Below are positions 53,772-63,725 of a stretch of DNA of 64,000 nt, in pieces. The DNA is taken from contig JAWPHD010010287.1 of NCBI GenBank assembly GCA_037043455.1, positions 1 through 64,000 on the forward strand, written 5' to 3'. Origin of the DNA: Cyrtodaria siliqua. Lineage: Eukaryota; Mollusca; Bivalvia; Adapedonta; Hiatellidae. The notes below the pieces were generated by a model. The model saw only the letters and a list, made by a program, of their open reading frames with translations. It was not told the DNA's origin and did no database searches. Position 1 is the stretch's first letter. The number at the start of each line of letters is the position of its first letter. The translations under genes and the position numbers were made by a program.

Positions 53772-53906
53772 AGTAGTATAGAAACTAGCAGTACCAGGGT
53801 GGGGAGGTCTTTGAGCGGGGTTGCAATGAGTTTTAAATTTACTGACTCGTTGCATAAAACTCCCCGATGAGAAAACTGTCCTGGTACCGCTAGTTTCTAT
53901 ACTACT
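53772..53906 (-). repeat. Right terminal inverted repeat, fold-back
   Basis: The outer end read inward is AGTAGTATAGAAACTAGCGG then TACCAGGACAGTT. An inverted inner copy lies at 53772-53798 (AGTAGTATAGAAACTAGCAG, TACCAGG), 26 of 27 positions alike. So the terminus is a 135-bp palindrome with a spacer. It ends in CT, mirroring the AG of the left end. Confidence 0.85.
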
Positions 53907-54223
53907 GATGAGGTCAATATTTTATATATATATCTGGTGCTGTCATTATTCTTTATAGATAATTGACGGAGCGTCATTTTTGTATATAAAATTTTGACCA
54001 GTCGGTCATTATTCTCTTGGGGTCGATTTACTTAATTACACCGGCTCAACCGAAAGTAGATATTTTATTCAACAAAAAGTCAATCCATCAATAATTCTTG
54101 ACTACCTAACAGAATTTCCATTTTCATTTTGTGCAATATTTTAGAACAACAACAACATAGAAATGAGACCTAAGCTTCTATTGCGAAGCCAACATTTAAT
54201 TGTCTAGAAACACCATTCAATTA
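53907..54223. other. No gene seen
   Basis: Flank of the virus-like element. The satellite does not resume here. A TATATATATA run lies at 53923-53932. Confidence 0.4.
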
Positions 54224-54436
54224 TCACACAACAATAACTCCATTACGTGCATGCGCAGGATAATGCGGAACTCTGGGATAACCTATTCCAGAAACCTGAA
54301 GTGTGTGCTGTACATATTGACACAGGCATGCTCCTTGTAAGGTATGTTGTTGTGATGTCACTTCCTCCAATTTTTTCTCAACAAACTTGCGTAGATATTC
54401 AGGGGATTCTGCGATAAGCAATGCTTTTGCGTGCAT
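54224..54436 (-). CDS. Terminal exon of an unidentified host gene
   Basis: The exon begins after a strong acceptor (TTTTTCTTTTTCAG) and is open for 70 codons to the stop at 54224. It encodes a charged helix (SPEYLRKFVEKKLEEVTSQQ) followed by a Cys/His-containing tail (GACLCQYVQHTLQ, VPHYPAHARNG). It joins in phase 0 with the exon at 56090-56206 across a 1.65-kb intron. The helix looks like part of a dimerising or regulatory protein, but no family was recognised. The first codon is ATG, which could be chance or an alternative start. Confidence 0.5.
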   Translation of the reverse strand: MHAKALLIAESPEYLRKFVEKKLEEVTSQQHTLQGACLCQYVQHTLQVSGIGYPRVPHYPAHARNGVIVV

Positions 54437-54839
54437 CTGAAAAAGAAAAATTTATTTCTTAACTGAACAACACTTTAATCGAGTTTTATATATGTATTCA
54501 TCCAGAAGGAATCCATATTGGTTACGTTATAATAACATGACGGTATAGTAGATTCTCGCCAAAAGGCCTTCATAGTCAAAATCAATATTATCATCAACGT
54601 TTTGCATTGAATTTAGCCAATTATTCTTTCAATAGTTTATTTACATTTGTATTTTATAACAAAATGAATAAATAACAAATATTCAACGCAAATTATACAT
54701 CAACACGTGTGGCTAAACGCCATATGTTTTTATATAGCTACAGTTCACTATTGTCTGTCCCGTTGACTTCTGGTTATGGGTTTTAACATAGTGATACGTC
54801 TAGCTATCTATGTACTGATACTGCAATATTTCTTTCGAA

Positions 54840-55005
54840 TATTTTGTGCGTGCAGGTTTCTTGGGTTTCTTGGGTAGAACCAGTACTAAGCTATGTGGAT
54901 TATTTATCTTGCTCAAGGATAAATCGTATAGCCACGGCGAGGATCGAACCCACAACCATTCGATCTGAAGACCAACGCTCTACCATTGGACCACGCACTC
55001 CTTGT
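54840..55005 (-). mobile_element. tRNA-derived SINE in the intron of the host gene
   Basis: The minus strand reads GGAGTGCGTGGTCCAATGGT, AGAGCGTTGGTCTTCAGATC, then GTGGGTTCGATCCTCGCC: good A and B boxes at tRNA spacing. TACTGGTTCTACCCA links it to the SINEs at 11140 and 12920. The anticodon-loop and 3' half do not complete a cloverleaf, so it is a SINE, not a tRNA gene. Confidence 0.75.
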
Positions 55006-56089
55006 CTAAATACACACGAGGTGTGATTCCGAACATAGACGGAATTGACCGAGTTGCTCGTACGAATGTTTAAACGCAAAAATATGCCGTAGCAACACAT
55101 TTAAATTAATAAAAACAGGATGACGCTGCTTGTTTTCTGCTTTTGATGTTTAGTGATTGTCATAAAATGTAAGTTGTGTGGATTTCTTTGTTTTATGTTC
55201 AATATTTTGAAGAAACAAAGTATACTATATGCATAACTATTTATATCATAAAATAAATCAAATATTATCAGCAGGTTTATTATGTCCGAGATCAAACCCT
55301 GGTGTTTGGGACCTGACAGACACCAAAAACGCGGACCTACGCCCCTTGGCCTCGATGATATATCAGTCCCACCCACCAGATATTGGTCGGGTACAATATA
55401 AACTATCTGAAACTATTTTATTGCCTTAAACACTATTAAAGGAGCTCCCTTATTAATCTGAGCCTTCTCTGACCTTAGTTACCAGCCCTTTTTACGAGTT
55501 TGATATTTCAACTGGCTGTGTACGTAGTGTACGTAGGTATTTGACGAGGACAATATGAATGCCTTCACCGCGCGCGAGAATATCACGGGAATTGAATTAA
55601 TATGCAAAATGACAATATGGCGGCTATAGTAAACAAAACTGTACTTCAAAACATAGATCTTTTTTAGTGTCGCTACAATCGACAAATGTGCAGTTTTATC
55701 ATTGCAGCTTGGTATAATAAACATTAATTGATCGATTTGTTTGGCTAAATTATCGTAAAGAATTGACCCGACGCCACAAACACCGCTGAAAGTGCGTGAC
55801 TGTGTTTTTCAGTCATCCCCGCGTTTTCACTATAGGAGTTCCTTTGACACTAAAAAGTCGCACACAAAATAAAGAAGAAAAGAAGAAGGCTTTTAGGGTC
55901 AGAGAATGCGCGGATTACTCCCTTGTCAGTATTAATATCGAAATTTACTTTCCTTACTAATATTACATCTCGGTCTTAAAACAATAAGCATTGCGTTAGT
56001 GGTTGTATTGCTAAAGTTACGTCCGGCCGCTCAATAGGACACACTAGTATCTATACTAAGGCAATGTTACATTATTTAGTGGTAGTTAC
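55006..56089. other. Intron of the unidentified host gene; no other feature seen
   Basis: AT-rich. A small palindromic word pair (CCCTGGTGTTTGGGACC against GGTGTCTGTCAGG) occurs near 55290. No coding feature was supported. Confidence 0.35.
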
Positions 56090-56206
56090 CTCGAATTGAT
56101 TATGCGTTGTGTTGTCGACAGGTGCCACTTGATTAAGCTGCCTTGTTGGAGCTTGTCCGCCCACATAGGCTAGCTGGTTTCCTTGTAAATACTGACCGAG
56201 ATGTTT
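56090..56206 (-). CDS. Internal exon of the unidentified host gene
   Basis: A 117-bp exon with an acceptor TTTGTTCTTGTTCAG|AAA and donor GAG|GTAACT, phase 0 at both ends. The translation is Gln-rich (QYLQGNQLAYVGGQAPTRQL, NQVAPVDN). It splices in phase to the exon at 54436. Upstream exons lie beyond 56,206 or were not recognised. The Gln/Pro-rich character suggests a transcription-related or adaptor protein, but that is a guess. Confidence 0.5.
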
Positions 56207-57059
56207 CTGAACAAGAACAAACATAATACATAAGTTTGACATCATCTGCTTGAAATTGAAAGTTCAGCCACCTTGCAATTGATACGTCAGTGTATAAATA
56301 CATTGCTGATGAAATATATATACGTCGTGATATCTAATACATTGCTGTTATAATATATACAAGCAAAGTTTTACGCAAGCGTAAAACAGCTGCCGAGAGG
56401 GGAAACGAAGTTTAACATAATAACATATCAAATTACGGTATTAAAACAATATTGAAAGAAATAATGTTGACGTAAACACGCCACGACCGTGTTTTTTCCT
56501 TACCAGACACATTCTTCCCGAGTTTTACCATCAGTTGTTCCTACCAAACATTTTGAATCAAGGTGGGCGACCTCGCTTCTCTCTGTTCAAATACCTTGAT
56601 TTGCCTTACATACTGATTACAATTCAACGTTGGAGCACGACGTGCTAGAAGAACAGAAATACAGGTGTTCAAATGTAAGGGAAGCGTGTGCGTTAGCGTG
56701 TACATTACGACAAAGATAAACGTCTCACTGTTACCATGTGTAATTATAAGATTGCGTTATCAAAGTGAAAAACTCAAAGAAACTGTTCATAGCTACATTA
56801 CCATTATATGTGCAATTATGAAAACCATATATAGGCAGCGAATAAACCCATCGACTAGTGTATAACGCGGAGGTATTTACGAGAAATACCGCATTATAAA
56901 TGGGTATTACTCCATAAAAAGGTATTACTCCATTAAAATACAGATTTGCACTTATTGCATTCCATTACTTGCGGTTTCATTCAGTTTCACTTACGGTTTC
57001 ATTATGCTCCGTAAAAAATCCCGGACGCGAAGGTCCCGGAAATATTTCCGCATTCTACA
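56207..57059. other. No gene seen
   Basis: AT-rich stretch with small hairpins, such as GTTTTACGCAAGCGTAAAAC at 56368-56387 and a GTATTACTCCATnAAAA duplication at 56905-56940. Confidence 0.4.
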
Positions 57060-57282
57060 CTTTAGTAGACTGCTCTACGAAAACGTAATTTGAGGCAATA
57101 AAACGGCAAGCTTCGAACATTGAAAAATATGTGTTTATGCCATTCAAGTGTTTTAGACAGGTTCACTAGGAATTAAAGTTGTAATGCATGTTTATTGTCG
57201 GCTACACCATTCACAGTCTGTTAACCATAGACATATTCTAAAGCCATATAAGAGTCAGCTGCCTTCGGCAGCTGAATAAGTT
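57060..57282. repeat. Second copy of the dispersed repeat found at the element centre
   Basis: It matches 41871-42106, ending in CAGCTGCCTTCGGCAGCTG, a perfect palindrome. Its boundaries are sharp at the palindrome end. It is probably a non-autonomous transposable element with a hairpin 3' end. Confidence 0.8.
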
Positions 57283-57532
57283 GTGATACCGAAAACATTG
57301 CTGTTGAAATATAAATTATTAAGTAAAAAGCTGGGTTAGAATGTTGCTGGATTCCTTGAATGGAAGAAACACATCCTTGTAACACACTACTGCTACAGTT
57401 TAGTTGTCGGAGTGAACTGTATTATCAATATTACACCAATGCCCCTATACGTGAACTAATTTAGGATAAAATCAAATCATATCAAACAGCACCTTTGAAA
57501 ACAAGAACTCTGACATAGATTAAAGACTTAGT

Positions 57533-57805
57533 TTACGATCTTTTGTCAAATATGTATCTTCTTATGATGAGCATATCGAGAATTTCTTTATATTTATAGC
57601 TGGTAAAACATCTCCTTTTTTGGCAAAGAGTGCTAATGACTATACGTTTATCGTCTTCTGTTAATTCCTTTGAGTATAAGTACAATATGTCCTTACAAAA
57701 TATCTTTGTGTAAATGAATGCGTGTCTGTCCTCAGTCGAAATTAAGTGAATTAATAATTTTAATTTGTTTTTGACATAGAGTGCATTGATGATGTGATGT
57801 GCCAT
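57533..57805 (-). CDS. Hypothetical protein, 90 residues
   Basis: A single minus-strand frame of balanced composition beginning MAHHIINALYVKNKLKLLIH. It has DRHAFIYTKIFCKDILYLYS and a basic Cys-containing segment (CQKRRCFTSYKYKE) before IRRYIFDKRS. No membrane segment or known motif was identified. Its start lies about 120 bp from the plus-strand repeat-protein gene, so the two are divergent. It could be a short gene or one exon of a longer one. Confidence 0.4.
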   Translation of the reverse strand: MAHHIINALYVKNKLKLLIHLISTEDRHAFIYTKIFCKDILYLYSKELTEDDKRIVISTLCQKRRCFTSYKYKEILDMLIIRRYIFDKRS

Positions 57806-57924
57806 TGTTTTTTATTTACGATATATGTTTTGCTTTCTGTTTGTTTTACAGAAGGAAGGCCGCATTGTAAGTAAGTACCTTGTAAAACTATTTGCATTTT
57901 CGTGTTATGTGTTACCTTTTAAAA

Positions 57925-60791
57925 ATGAAGAGTTTAATATTATTAGTATTATTATTATTATTACCTGCTTTTCATCATAATGTGGAAAAACACACTCATC
58001 AACGTTATTCTTATTCTCGGTATCGTTCTAGACCCGACTATTCTCGGTATCACTCTAGACCTGACTATTCTCGGTACCACTCTAGACCTGACTATTCTCG
58101 GTATCACTCTAGACCTGACTATCATCCTTATTCTCGGTATCACTATAGACCGGACTATCATCCTTATTCTCGGTATTACTCTAGACCTGACTATTCTCGG
58201 TAACACTCTAGACCTGACTATCATCCTTATTCTCGGTATCACCCTAGACCGGACTATTCTCGGTATCACTTTAGACCTGACTATCATCCTTATTCTCGGT
58301 ATTACTCTAGACCTGACTATCATCCTTATTCTCGGTATCACTCTAGACCTGACTATCATCCTTAATCTCGGTATTACTCTAGACCTGACTATCATCCTTA
58401 TTCTCGGTATCACTCTAGACCGGACTATCATCCTTATTCTCGGTATCACTCTAGACCGGACTATCATCCTTATTCTCGGTATCACTCTAGACCTGACTAT
58501 TCTCGGTAACACTCTAGACCTGACTATCATCCTTATTCTCGGTATCACTCTAGACCGGACTATTCTCGGTATCACTTTAGACCTGACTATCATCCTTATT
58601 CTCCTAGACCTGACTATCATCCTTATTCTCGGTATCACTCTAGACCGGACTATCATCCTTATTCTCAGTATCACTCTAGACCTGACTATCACCCTTATTC
58701 TCGGTTTCACTCTAGACCTGACTATTCTCGGTATCACTCTAGACCTGACTATTCTCGGTATCACTCTAGACCTGAATATCACCCTTATTCTCGGTTTCAC
58801 TCTAGACCTGACTATTCTCGGTATCACTCTAGACCTGACTATTCTCGGTATCACTATAGACCGGACTATCATCCTCATTCTTGGTATCACTCTAGACCGG
58901 ACTATCATTCTTATTCTCGGTATCACTCTAAACCTGACTATCATCCTTATTCTCGGTATCACTCTAGACCGGACTATCATCCTTATTCTCGGTATCACTC
59001 TAGACCTGACTATCATCCTTCTTCTCGGTATCATTCTAGACCTGACTATCGTCCTTATCACTCTAGACATGACTATCATCCTTATTCTCGGAATCACTCT
59101 AGACCTGACTATCATCCTTATTCTCGGTAACGCTCTAGACCTGACTATCATCCTTATTCTCGGTATCACTCTAGACCTGACTATCATCCTTATCACTCTA
59201 GACATGACTATCATCCTTATTCTCGGTATCACTCTAGACCTGACTATCATCCTTATTCTCGGTATCATTCTAGACCCGACTATCACTTTATCACTCTAGA
59301 CATGACTTTCATCCTTATTCTCGGAATCACTCTAGACATGACTATCATCCTTATTCTCGGTATCACTTTAGACCGGACTATCATCCTTATTCTCGGTATC
59401 ACTCTAGACCTGACTATCATCCTTATTCTCGGTATCACTCTAGACCGGACTATCATCCTTTTTCTCGGTATCACTCTAGACCTGACTATCATCCTTATTC
59501 TCGGTATCATTCCAGACCTGACTATCTTCCTTATCACTCTAGTCATGATTATCCTCCTTATTCTCGGTATCACTCTAGACCCGACTATCATCCTTATTCT
59601 CAGTATCACCCTAGACCTGACTATCATCCTTATTCTCGGTATCACTCTAGACCGGACTATCATGCTTATTCTCGGTATCACTCTAGACCCGACTATCATC
59701 CTTATTCTCGGTATCACTCTAGATATGACTATCATCCTTATTCTCGGTATCACTCTAGACCGGACTATCATCCTTATTCTCGATATCACTCTAGACCCGA
59801 CTATCGTCCTTATTATCGGTATCACCCTAGACCTGACTATCATCCTTATTCTCGGTATCACTCTAGACCGGACTATGATCCTTATTCTCGATATCACTCT
59901 AGACCGGACTATCATCCTTATTCTCGGTATCACTCTAGATATGACTATCATCCTTATTCTCGGTATCATCCTAGACCTGAATATCATCCTTATTCTCGGT
60001 ATCACTCTAGACCGGACTCTCATCCTTATTCCCGGAATCACTCTAGACCGGACTATCGTCCTTATTCTCGGTATCACTCTAGACCTGACTATCGTCCTTA
60101 TTCTCGGTATCACTGTAGACCCGACTATCATCCTTATTCTCGGTATCACTCTAGACCTGAATATCATCCTTATTCTCGGTATCACTCTATACCTTACTAT
60201 CATCCTTATTCTCGGTATCACTCTAGACCAGACTATCATCCTTATTCTCGGTATCACTCTAGACCTGAATATCATCCTTATTCTCGGTATCACTCTAGAC
60301 CAGACTATCATCCTTATTCTCGGTATCACTCTAGACCTGACTATCATCCTTATTCTCGGTATCATTCTAGCCCTGACTATCATCCTTATTCTCGGTATCA
60401 CCCTAGACCCGACTATCATCCTTATTCTCGGTATCAGTCTAGACCGGTCTACCATCCGTATTCTCGGTATCACTCTAGACCGGACTATCATCCTTATTCT
60501 CGGTATCACTCTAGACCTGACTATCATCCTTATTCTCGGTATCACTCTAGACCGGTCTACCATCCGTATTCTCGGTATCACTCTAGACCGGTCTACCATC
60601 CGTATTCTCGGTATCACTCTAGACCGGACTATCATCCTTATTCTCGGTATCACTCTAGACCTGACTATCATCCTTATTCTCGGTATCACTCTAGACCCGA
60701 CTATCATCCATATTCTCGGCATCACTCTAGACCTGACAATCATCCTCACTGGAATCACTCACTGTACGCTTACGTTTACTCGGCCGAATAA
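57925..60791 (+). pseudogene. Secreted Tyr/Arg/His/Ser/Pro/Asp-rich repeat protein, interrupted
   Basis: From the ATG at 57925 the product has a strong signal peptide (MKSLILLVLLLLLPAFHH) and a short linker. It then has a long run of 9- and 12-residue repeats, YSRYHSRPD and YSRYHSRPDYHP, to a unique tail (HWNHSLYAYVYSAE) and TAA at 60789. The units are 27 or 36 bp, so frame is kept. About 75-80 repeats would give about 950 residues, with one Tyr in four. In this frame there are three TAA codons (58201, 58507, 59128), each a change in the TAT of a CGG-TAT-CAC unit. A one-base loss near 59283 moves the rest to another frame, which is then open for 500 codons. As it stands the product ends after about 92 residues. 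Tyr-rich cationic repeats in secreted mollusc proteins are typical of byssal adhesive or shell-matrix proteins, where Tyr may become DOPA; that role is inference. The breaks may be real or assembly errors in repeats. Confidence 0.7.
58000..60755 (+). repeat. Coding minisatellite with 27/36-bp units
   Basis: The consensus is TATTCTCGGTATCACTCTAG then ACCTGACTATCATCCT (36 bp) or a 27-bp form that lacks TATCATCCT. A higher-order copy is seen: the unit containing the TAA at 58201 and its neighbours recur 306 bp later at 58507. The unit length is divisible by three, so most other frames on both strands are also open for long stretches. Confidence 0.95.
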
Positions 60792-61867
60792 CGATTATTT
60801 TGTCTTTATTAGATAAAAGTTAATGAACTTTACACTGTAGCTTTTTCTTCTGTTTCTTATTATGAACCATATTTAATGATTCAAGTTTGATTGTATTTGC
60901 CAACCTTTTCTCCAAGGTATACATATTTGTAATATAAAACTTATATCAGTCAAAATTATTGTTTGGTATATTTTTTTAATATATATAAAAATATACTTTA
61001 CAAATGCGTATAGGGCCTATGTTTTAATAAAAGCAGTCAACACTAAATACAAATGCTCCTTGTTAGTTTAAACATAGATAATACTAGACCCAATTTTGTT
61101 GAACATACTGACTAAAACGTTGTTTTTTAAAGATGAAAAAAACATTGAATTCGATTTTTAAACTCATTGTACAACTCACATATGTCTATTATATGTGTTT
61201 TTAGAGTTTTAACAACAGTTTAATTTAAAATGTATACTGATAAAAATAAGTCTAGCAAGTAGATAACATATAAATCCCGTTGACCATATTCTCGGATATG
61301 TGTAGAAGCGGTCATGGGTAATATAACTTACATACTTATCAGTTACATTAAGGGAATAAGTCTCAAAAGAAATATGCAAAAATAATAGCAACATGTTTTA
61401 CAGAAATTATAATTTCACTCTTATTTCAATGTAAAGGGAGTAATTTCACAAATGGTAAACTTTGGTTTCCTATATCTTTATAATGGCAAGGAAACTGTCA
61501 TTGTTTTAGCATTTTTTTATAACTTGAAACCCATAACAGTTATTTTGAAATATTTAATCTTGCTCTTTACCTTAGTTGTATTTTTATTTGTGAAATAATA
61601 TATTTTAACTAAATGGGAGATAACTTTGTTACTTACATTGGGAAAAAAAGTAAGCGAAAAAGAAGATCGACCTAAGTCATGCCGATGATTTCAAATACTT
61701 CACAATATAAAATAACATTACATTTATGATTTGCATAAGGGCTTGCTAAACTTGATTTTTTCAGTATATGTCTAAAAAATGTAAATTTGCTAAGAAGAAG
61801 GATGAATATTTACATTGAATACAATCTTTTTTTAAGAAATGTCCCTTTGTAATTTACTAACAGCTTC
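60792..61867. other. 3' flank of the repeat-protein gene; no gene seen
   Basis: A possible polyadenylation signal AATAAA lies at about 61024-61029. It is otherwise AT-rich with no feature. Confidence 0.4.
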
Positions 61868-62455
61868 AGTAATATTACAATTTGAATTCCCTCGTATAAG
61901 TGTATAAAGTAATATTACAATTTGAATGTCTCTCGTATAAGTGTATAAAGTAATATAACAATTTGAATATTACAATTTCAATGTCCTTCGTATAAGTGTA
62001 TAAAGTAATATTACAATTTGAATGTCCCTCGTATAAGTGTATAAAGTAATATTACAATTTGTATGTTCCTCGTATAAGTGTATAAAGTAATATTACAATT
62101 TGAATGTCCCTCGTATAAGTGTATAAAGTAATATTACAATTTTAATATTACAATTTCAATGTCCTTCGTATAAGTGTATAAAGTTATATTACAATTTGAA
62201 TGTCCCTCGTATATGTGTATAAAGTAATATTACAATTTGAATGTCCCTCGTATAAGTGTATAAAGTAATATTACATTTTAAATATTACAATTTGAATGTC
62301 CTTCGTATAATTGTATAAAGTAATATTACATTTTGAATATTACAATTTGAATGTCCCTCGTATAAGTGTATAAAGTAATATTACAATTTCAATGTCCTTC
62401 GTATAAGTGTATAAAGTAATATTACATTTTGAATGTCCCTCGTATAAGTGTATAA
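61868..62455 (+). repeat. AT-rich minisatellite of about 41-42 bp, about 14 units
   Basis: The unit is TAATATTACAATTTGAATGT then CCCTCGTATAAGTGTATAAAG. Some units carry an extra AATATTACAATTTCAATGT insert, giving about 60-bp forms. Variants are CTTCG or CCTCG and TTTGAAT or TTTCAAT. Confidence 0.9.
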
Positions 62456-63299
62456 CGTTTGAACATGGAATGTCTATCGATGACATAGAAACAGAGCTGA
62501 TTGGAAACCTTAAAAATGTATCGTACCGATGGTCGTATATGGAAACGAACGGACAGACAAAGTTATATTTATATGTCATATAATTACGTTGAAAAACATG
62601 GTGACTAGTTTTAAGATACAAATATTGCTTACCACGCAAGGTTCCAAGTCGTAGTACACAATGATGAGCTGTTAAAGGTGAAGGAAATTCTATTCAGGAA
62701 AATGTGTACGCCGTATAATAGAACAGATCATAGTTTACTCACTTTCATTGACTTTACATAACTCGAATTTTTTAAAGCGTACTTAATATTTACTTCATAC
62801 AAATACTAATTCATAACAGTTAAATATAAACTTTATAATGTAATTACTACACGTTGGTACTAGTACTAATTTTGTTACATACATGACTAAGTCATTAGTT
62901 TATCAAAAGAGGTTATTGCAACGCACTGCATATTTAGCGGTTGACCCAATTATAGTTTGCCATTACGCTTTCCTCCTTGATAGTGCGATGACCCGACATG
63001 TTGTGAACCCTGTGATTTCGTCTACCTAAACTATGAAAAGGAGGGTAACGTTCAATGTTAGTCTTAAATGTTGTCGTGTCGTACCTTGAACGGGTACTAG
63101 TATTCTCTTGTATTCTCTTGTGTCTCTGGCTTCTGCCAAGTCAGTGAGTATTTGCTTAGTGGCTTTTTTATGCTTTTTTATATTCATATGTACATGATCA
63201 TCTTTGTATTTAACCTGCATCGTATGTTAGAAGAAAAGCCATGCTGTGGATATGTTTATTTACACTGTCTCGTTTAATTAAGATGGCAATAGGATCAAT
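62456..63299. other. No gene seen
   Basis: AT-rich sequence after the minisatellite. A CTTACCACGC word near 62629 resembles part of the 35-bp satellite unit, but it is too short to call. Confidence 0.35.
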
Positions 63300-63725
63300 A
63301 TGGCAAGAGTGATGTTTGTTGCACCGAGAACCTGGTTTAAACAACCCATATCGGAGCCTAGTGCACCGACACTAGTAATGACTCCCTGTATGTTTGCTTG
63401 CCCGCCAGCTGCGTGTTTTACTGTATCAACTTCTAGCATTCATAATAATGTTGTAAATGAAGATGATTTTCAAGAATGGGTTTTCTCATCTCTGATATAC
63501 CGCGGCCATTGTACCTTAAGAAACACAGGGAAAACAAAACAACGCAACCTAACGAAATACAAAGGATACATGAAATGCCGTTGCATATCGACTGTTCACC
63601 ACCGTTGCCAGACAGTGATAAGGCTCCAGTTGAGCGTTCAATTGCGCAATCTTGGCGTTATACGAACGTTTGCCCTGAAATTTAAAGAACGTTATGAAAA
63701 GGTTTATGGTAATAGTTGTATTTGA
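63300..63725 (+). CDS. Hypothetical protein, 141 residues
   Basis: A plus-strand frame from an ATG at 63300 (MARVMFVAPRTWFKQPISEP) with a Cys/Ala/Pro-rich part (CMFACPPAACF) and an acidic NNVVNEDDFQEW. Another frame overlaps it (63476-63685) with hydrophilic, Pro-rich composition, so one of them, or a shift between them, could be real. No domain was recognised. There is no repeat structure around it. It could be an exon. Confidence 0.25.
   Translation: MARVMFVAPRTWFKQPISEPSAPTLVMTPCMFACPPAACFTVSTSSIHNNVVNEDDFQEWVFSSLIYRGHCTLRNTGKTKQRNLTKYKGYMKCRCISTVHHRCQTVIRLQLSVQLRNLGVIRTFALKFKERYEKVYGNSCI

Larger units (their letters stand above)
33271..53906. mobile_element. Composite Polinton/adintovirus-like element, two inverted degraded copies
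   Basis: The ends are inverted copies: AGTAGTATAG, then a variable stretch, then TACCAGGACAGTT, matching at 30 of 33 positions, beginning AG and ending CT as Polintons do. Inside are two related gene sets in opposite orientation: 33.4-41.85 kb and, inverted, 53.2-42.1 kb. They meet at a dispersed repeat (about 41871-42106). Shared genes are PolB, a small conserved protein, a VLTF3-like protein, a two-helix membrane protein, a proline-rich protein, the packaging ATPase and the fibre. Only the right set continues through the small protein, penton-like and capsid genes. The flanking hexamers differ (CTTACC on the left, GATGAG on the right), so the whole was not inserted in one event, or the ends have been rearranged. 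No rve integrase or adenain-like protease was found. Almost all genes carry stops or frameshifts. Intergenic gaps are short, as in viruses. Confidence 0.85.

Noticed and set aside
33265..53912. A 6-bp target-site duplication flanking the composite element
   Set aside because: CTTACC on the left and GATGAG on the right do not match.
54930..55001. A tRNA gene on the minus strand
   Set aside because: The A and B boxes are good, but no complete cloverleaf can be drawn and the sequence runs into a SINE body shared with other copies.
57961..60758. Long minus-strand open frames (441 and 491 codons) rich in Arg-Ile-Met-Val repeats
   Set aside because: They are mirror images of the 27/36-bp coding minisatellite. 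The unit length is divisible by three, so all frames stay open. There is no signal peptide or unique flanking sequence.
57980..60816. Long plus-strand frames reading ILGITLDLTI repeats, which look like membrane proteins
   Set aside because: They are off-frame relative to the signal-peptide-led YSRYHSRPD frame and begin inside the array. The hydrophobic look is a by-product of the codons.
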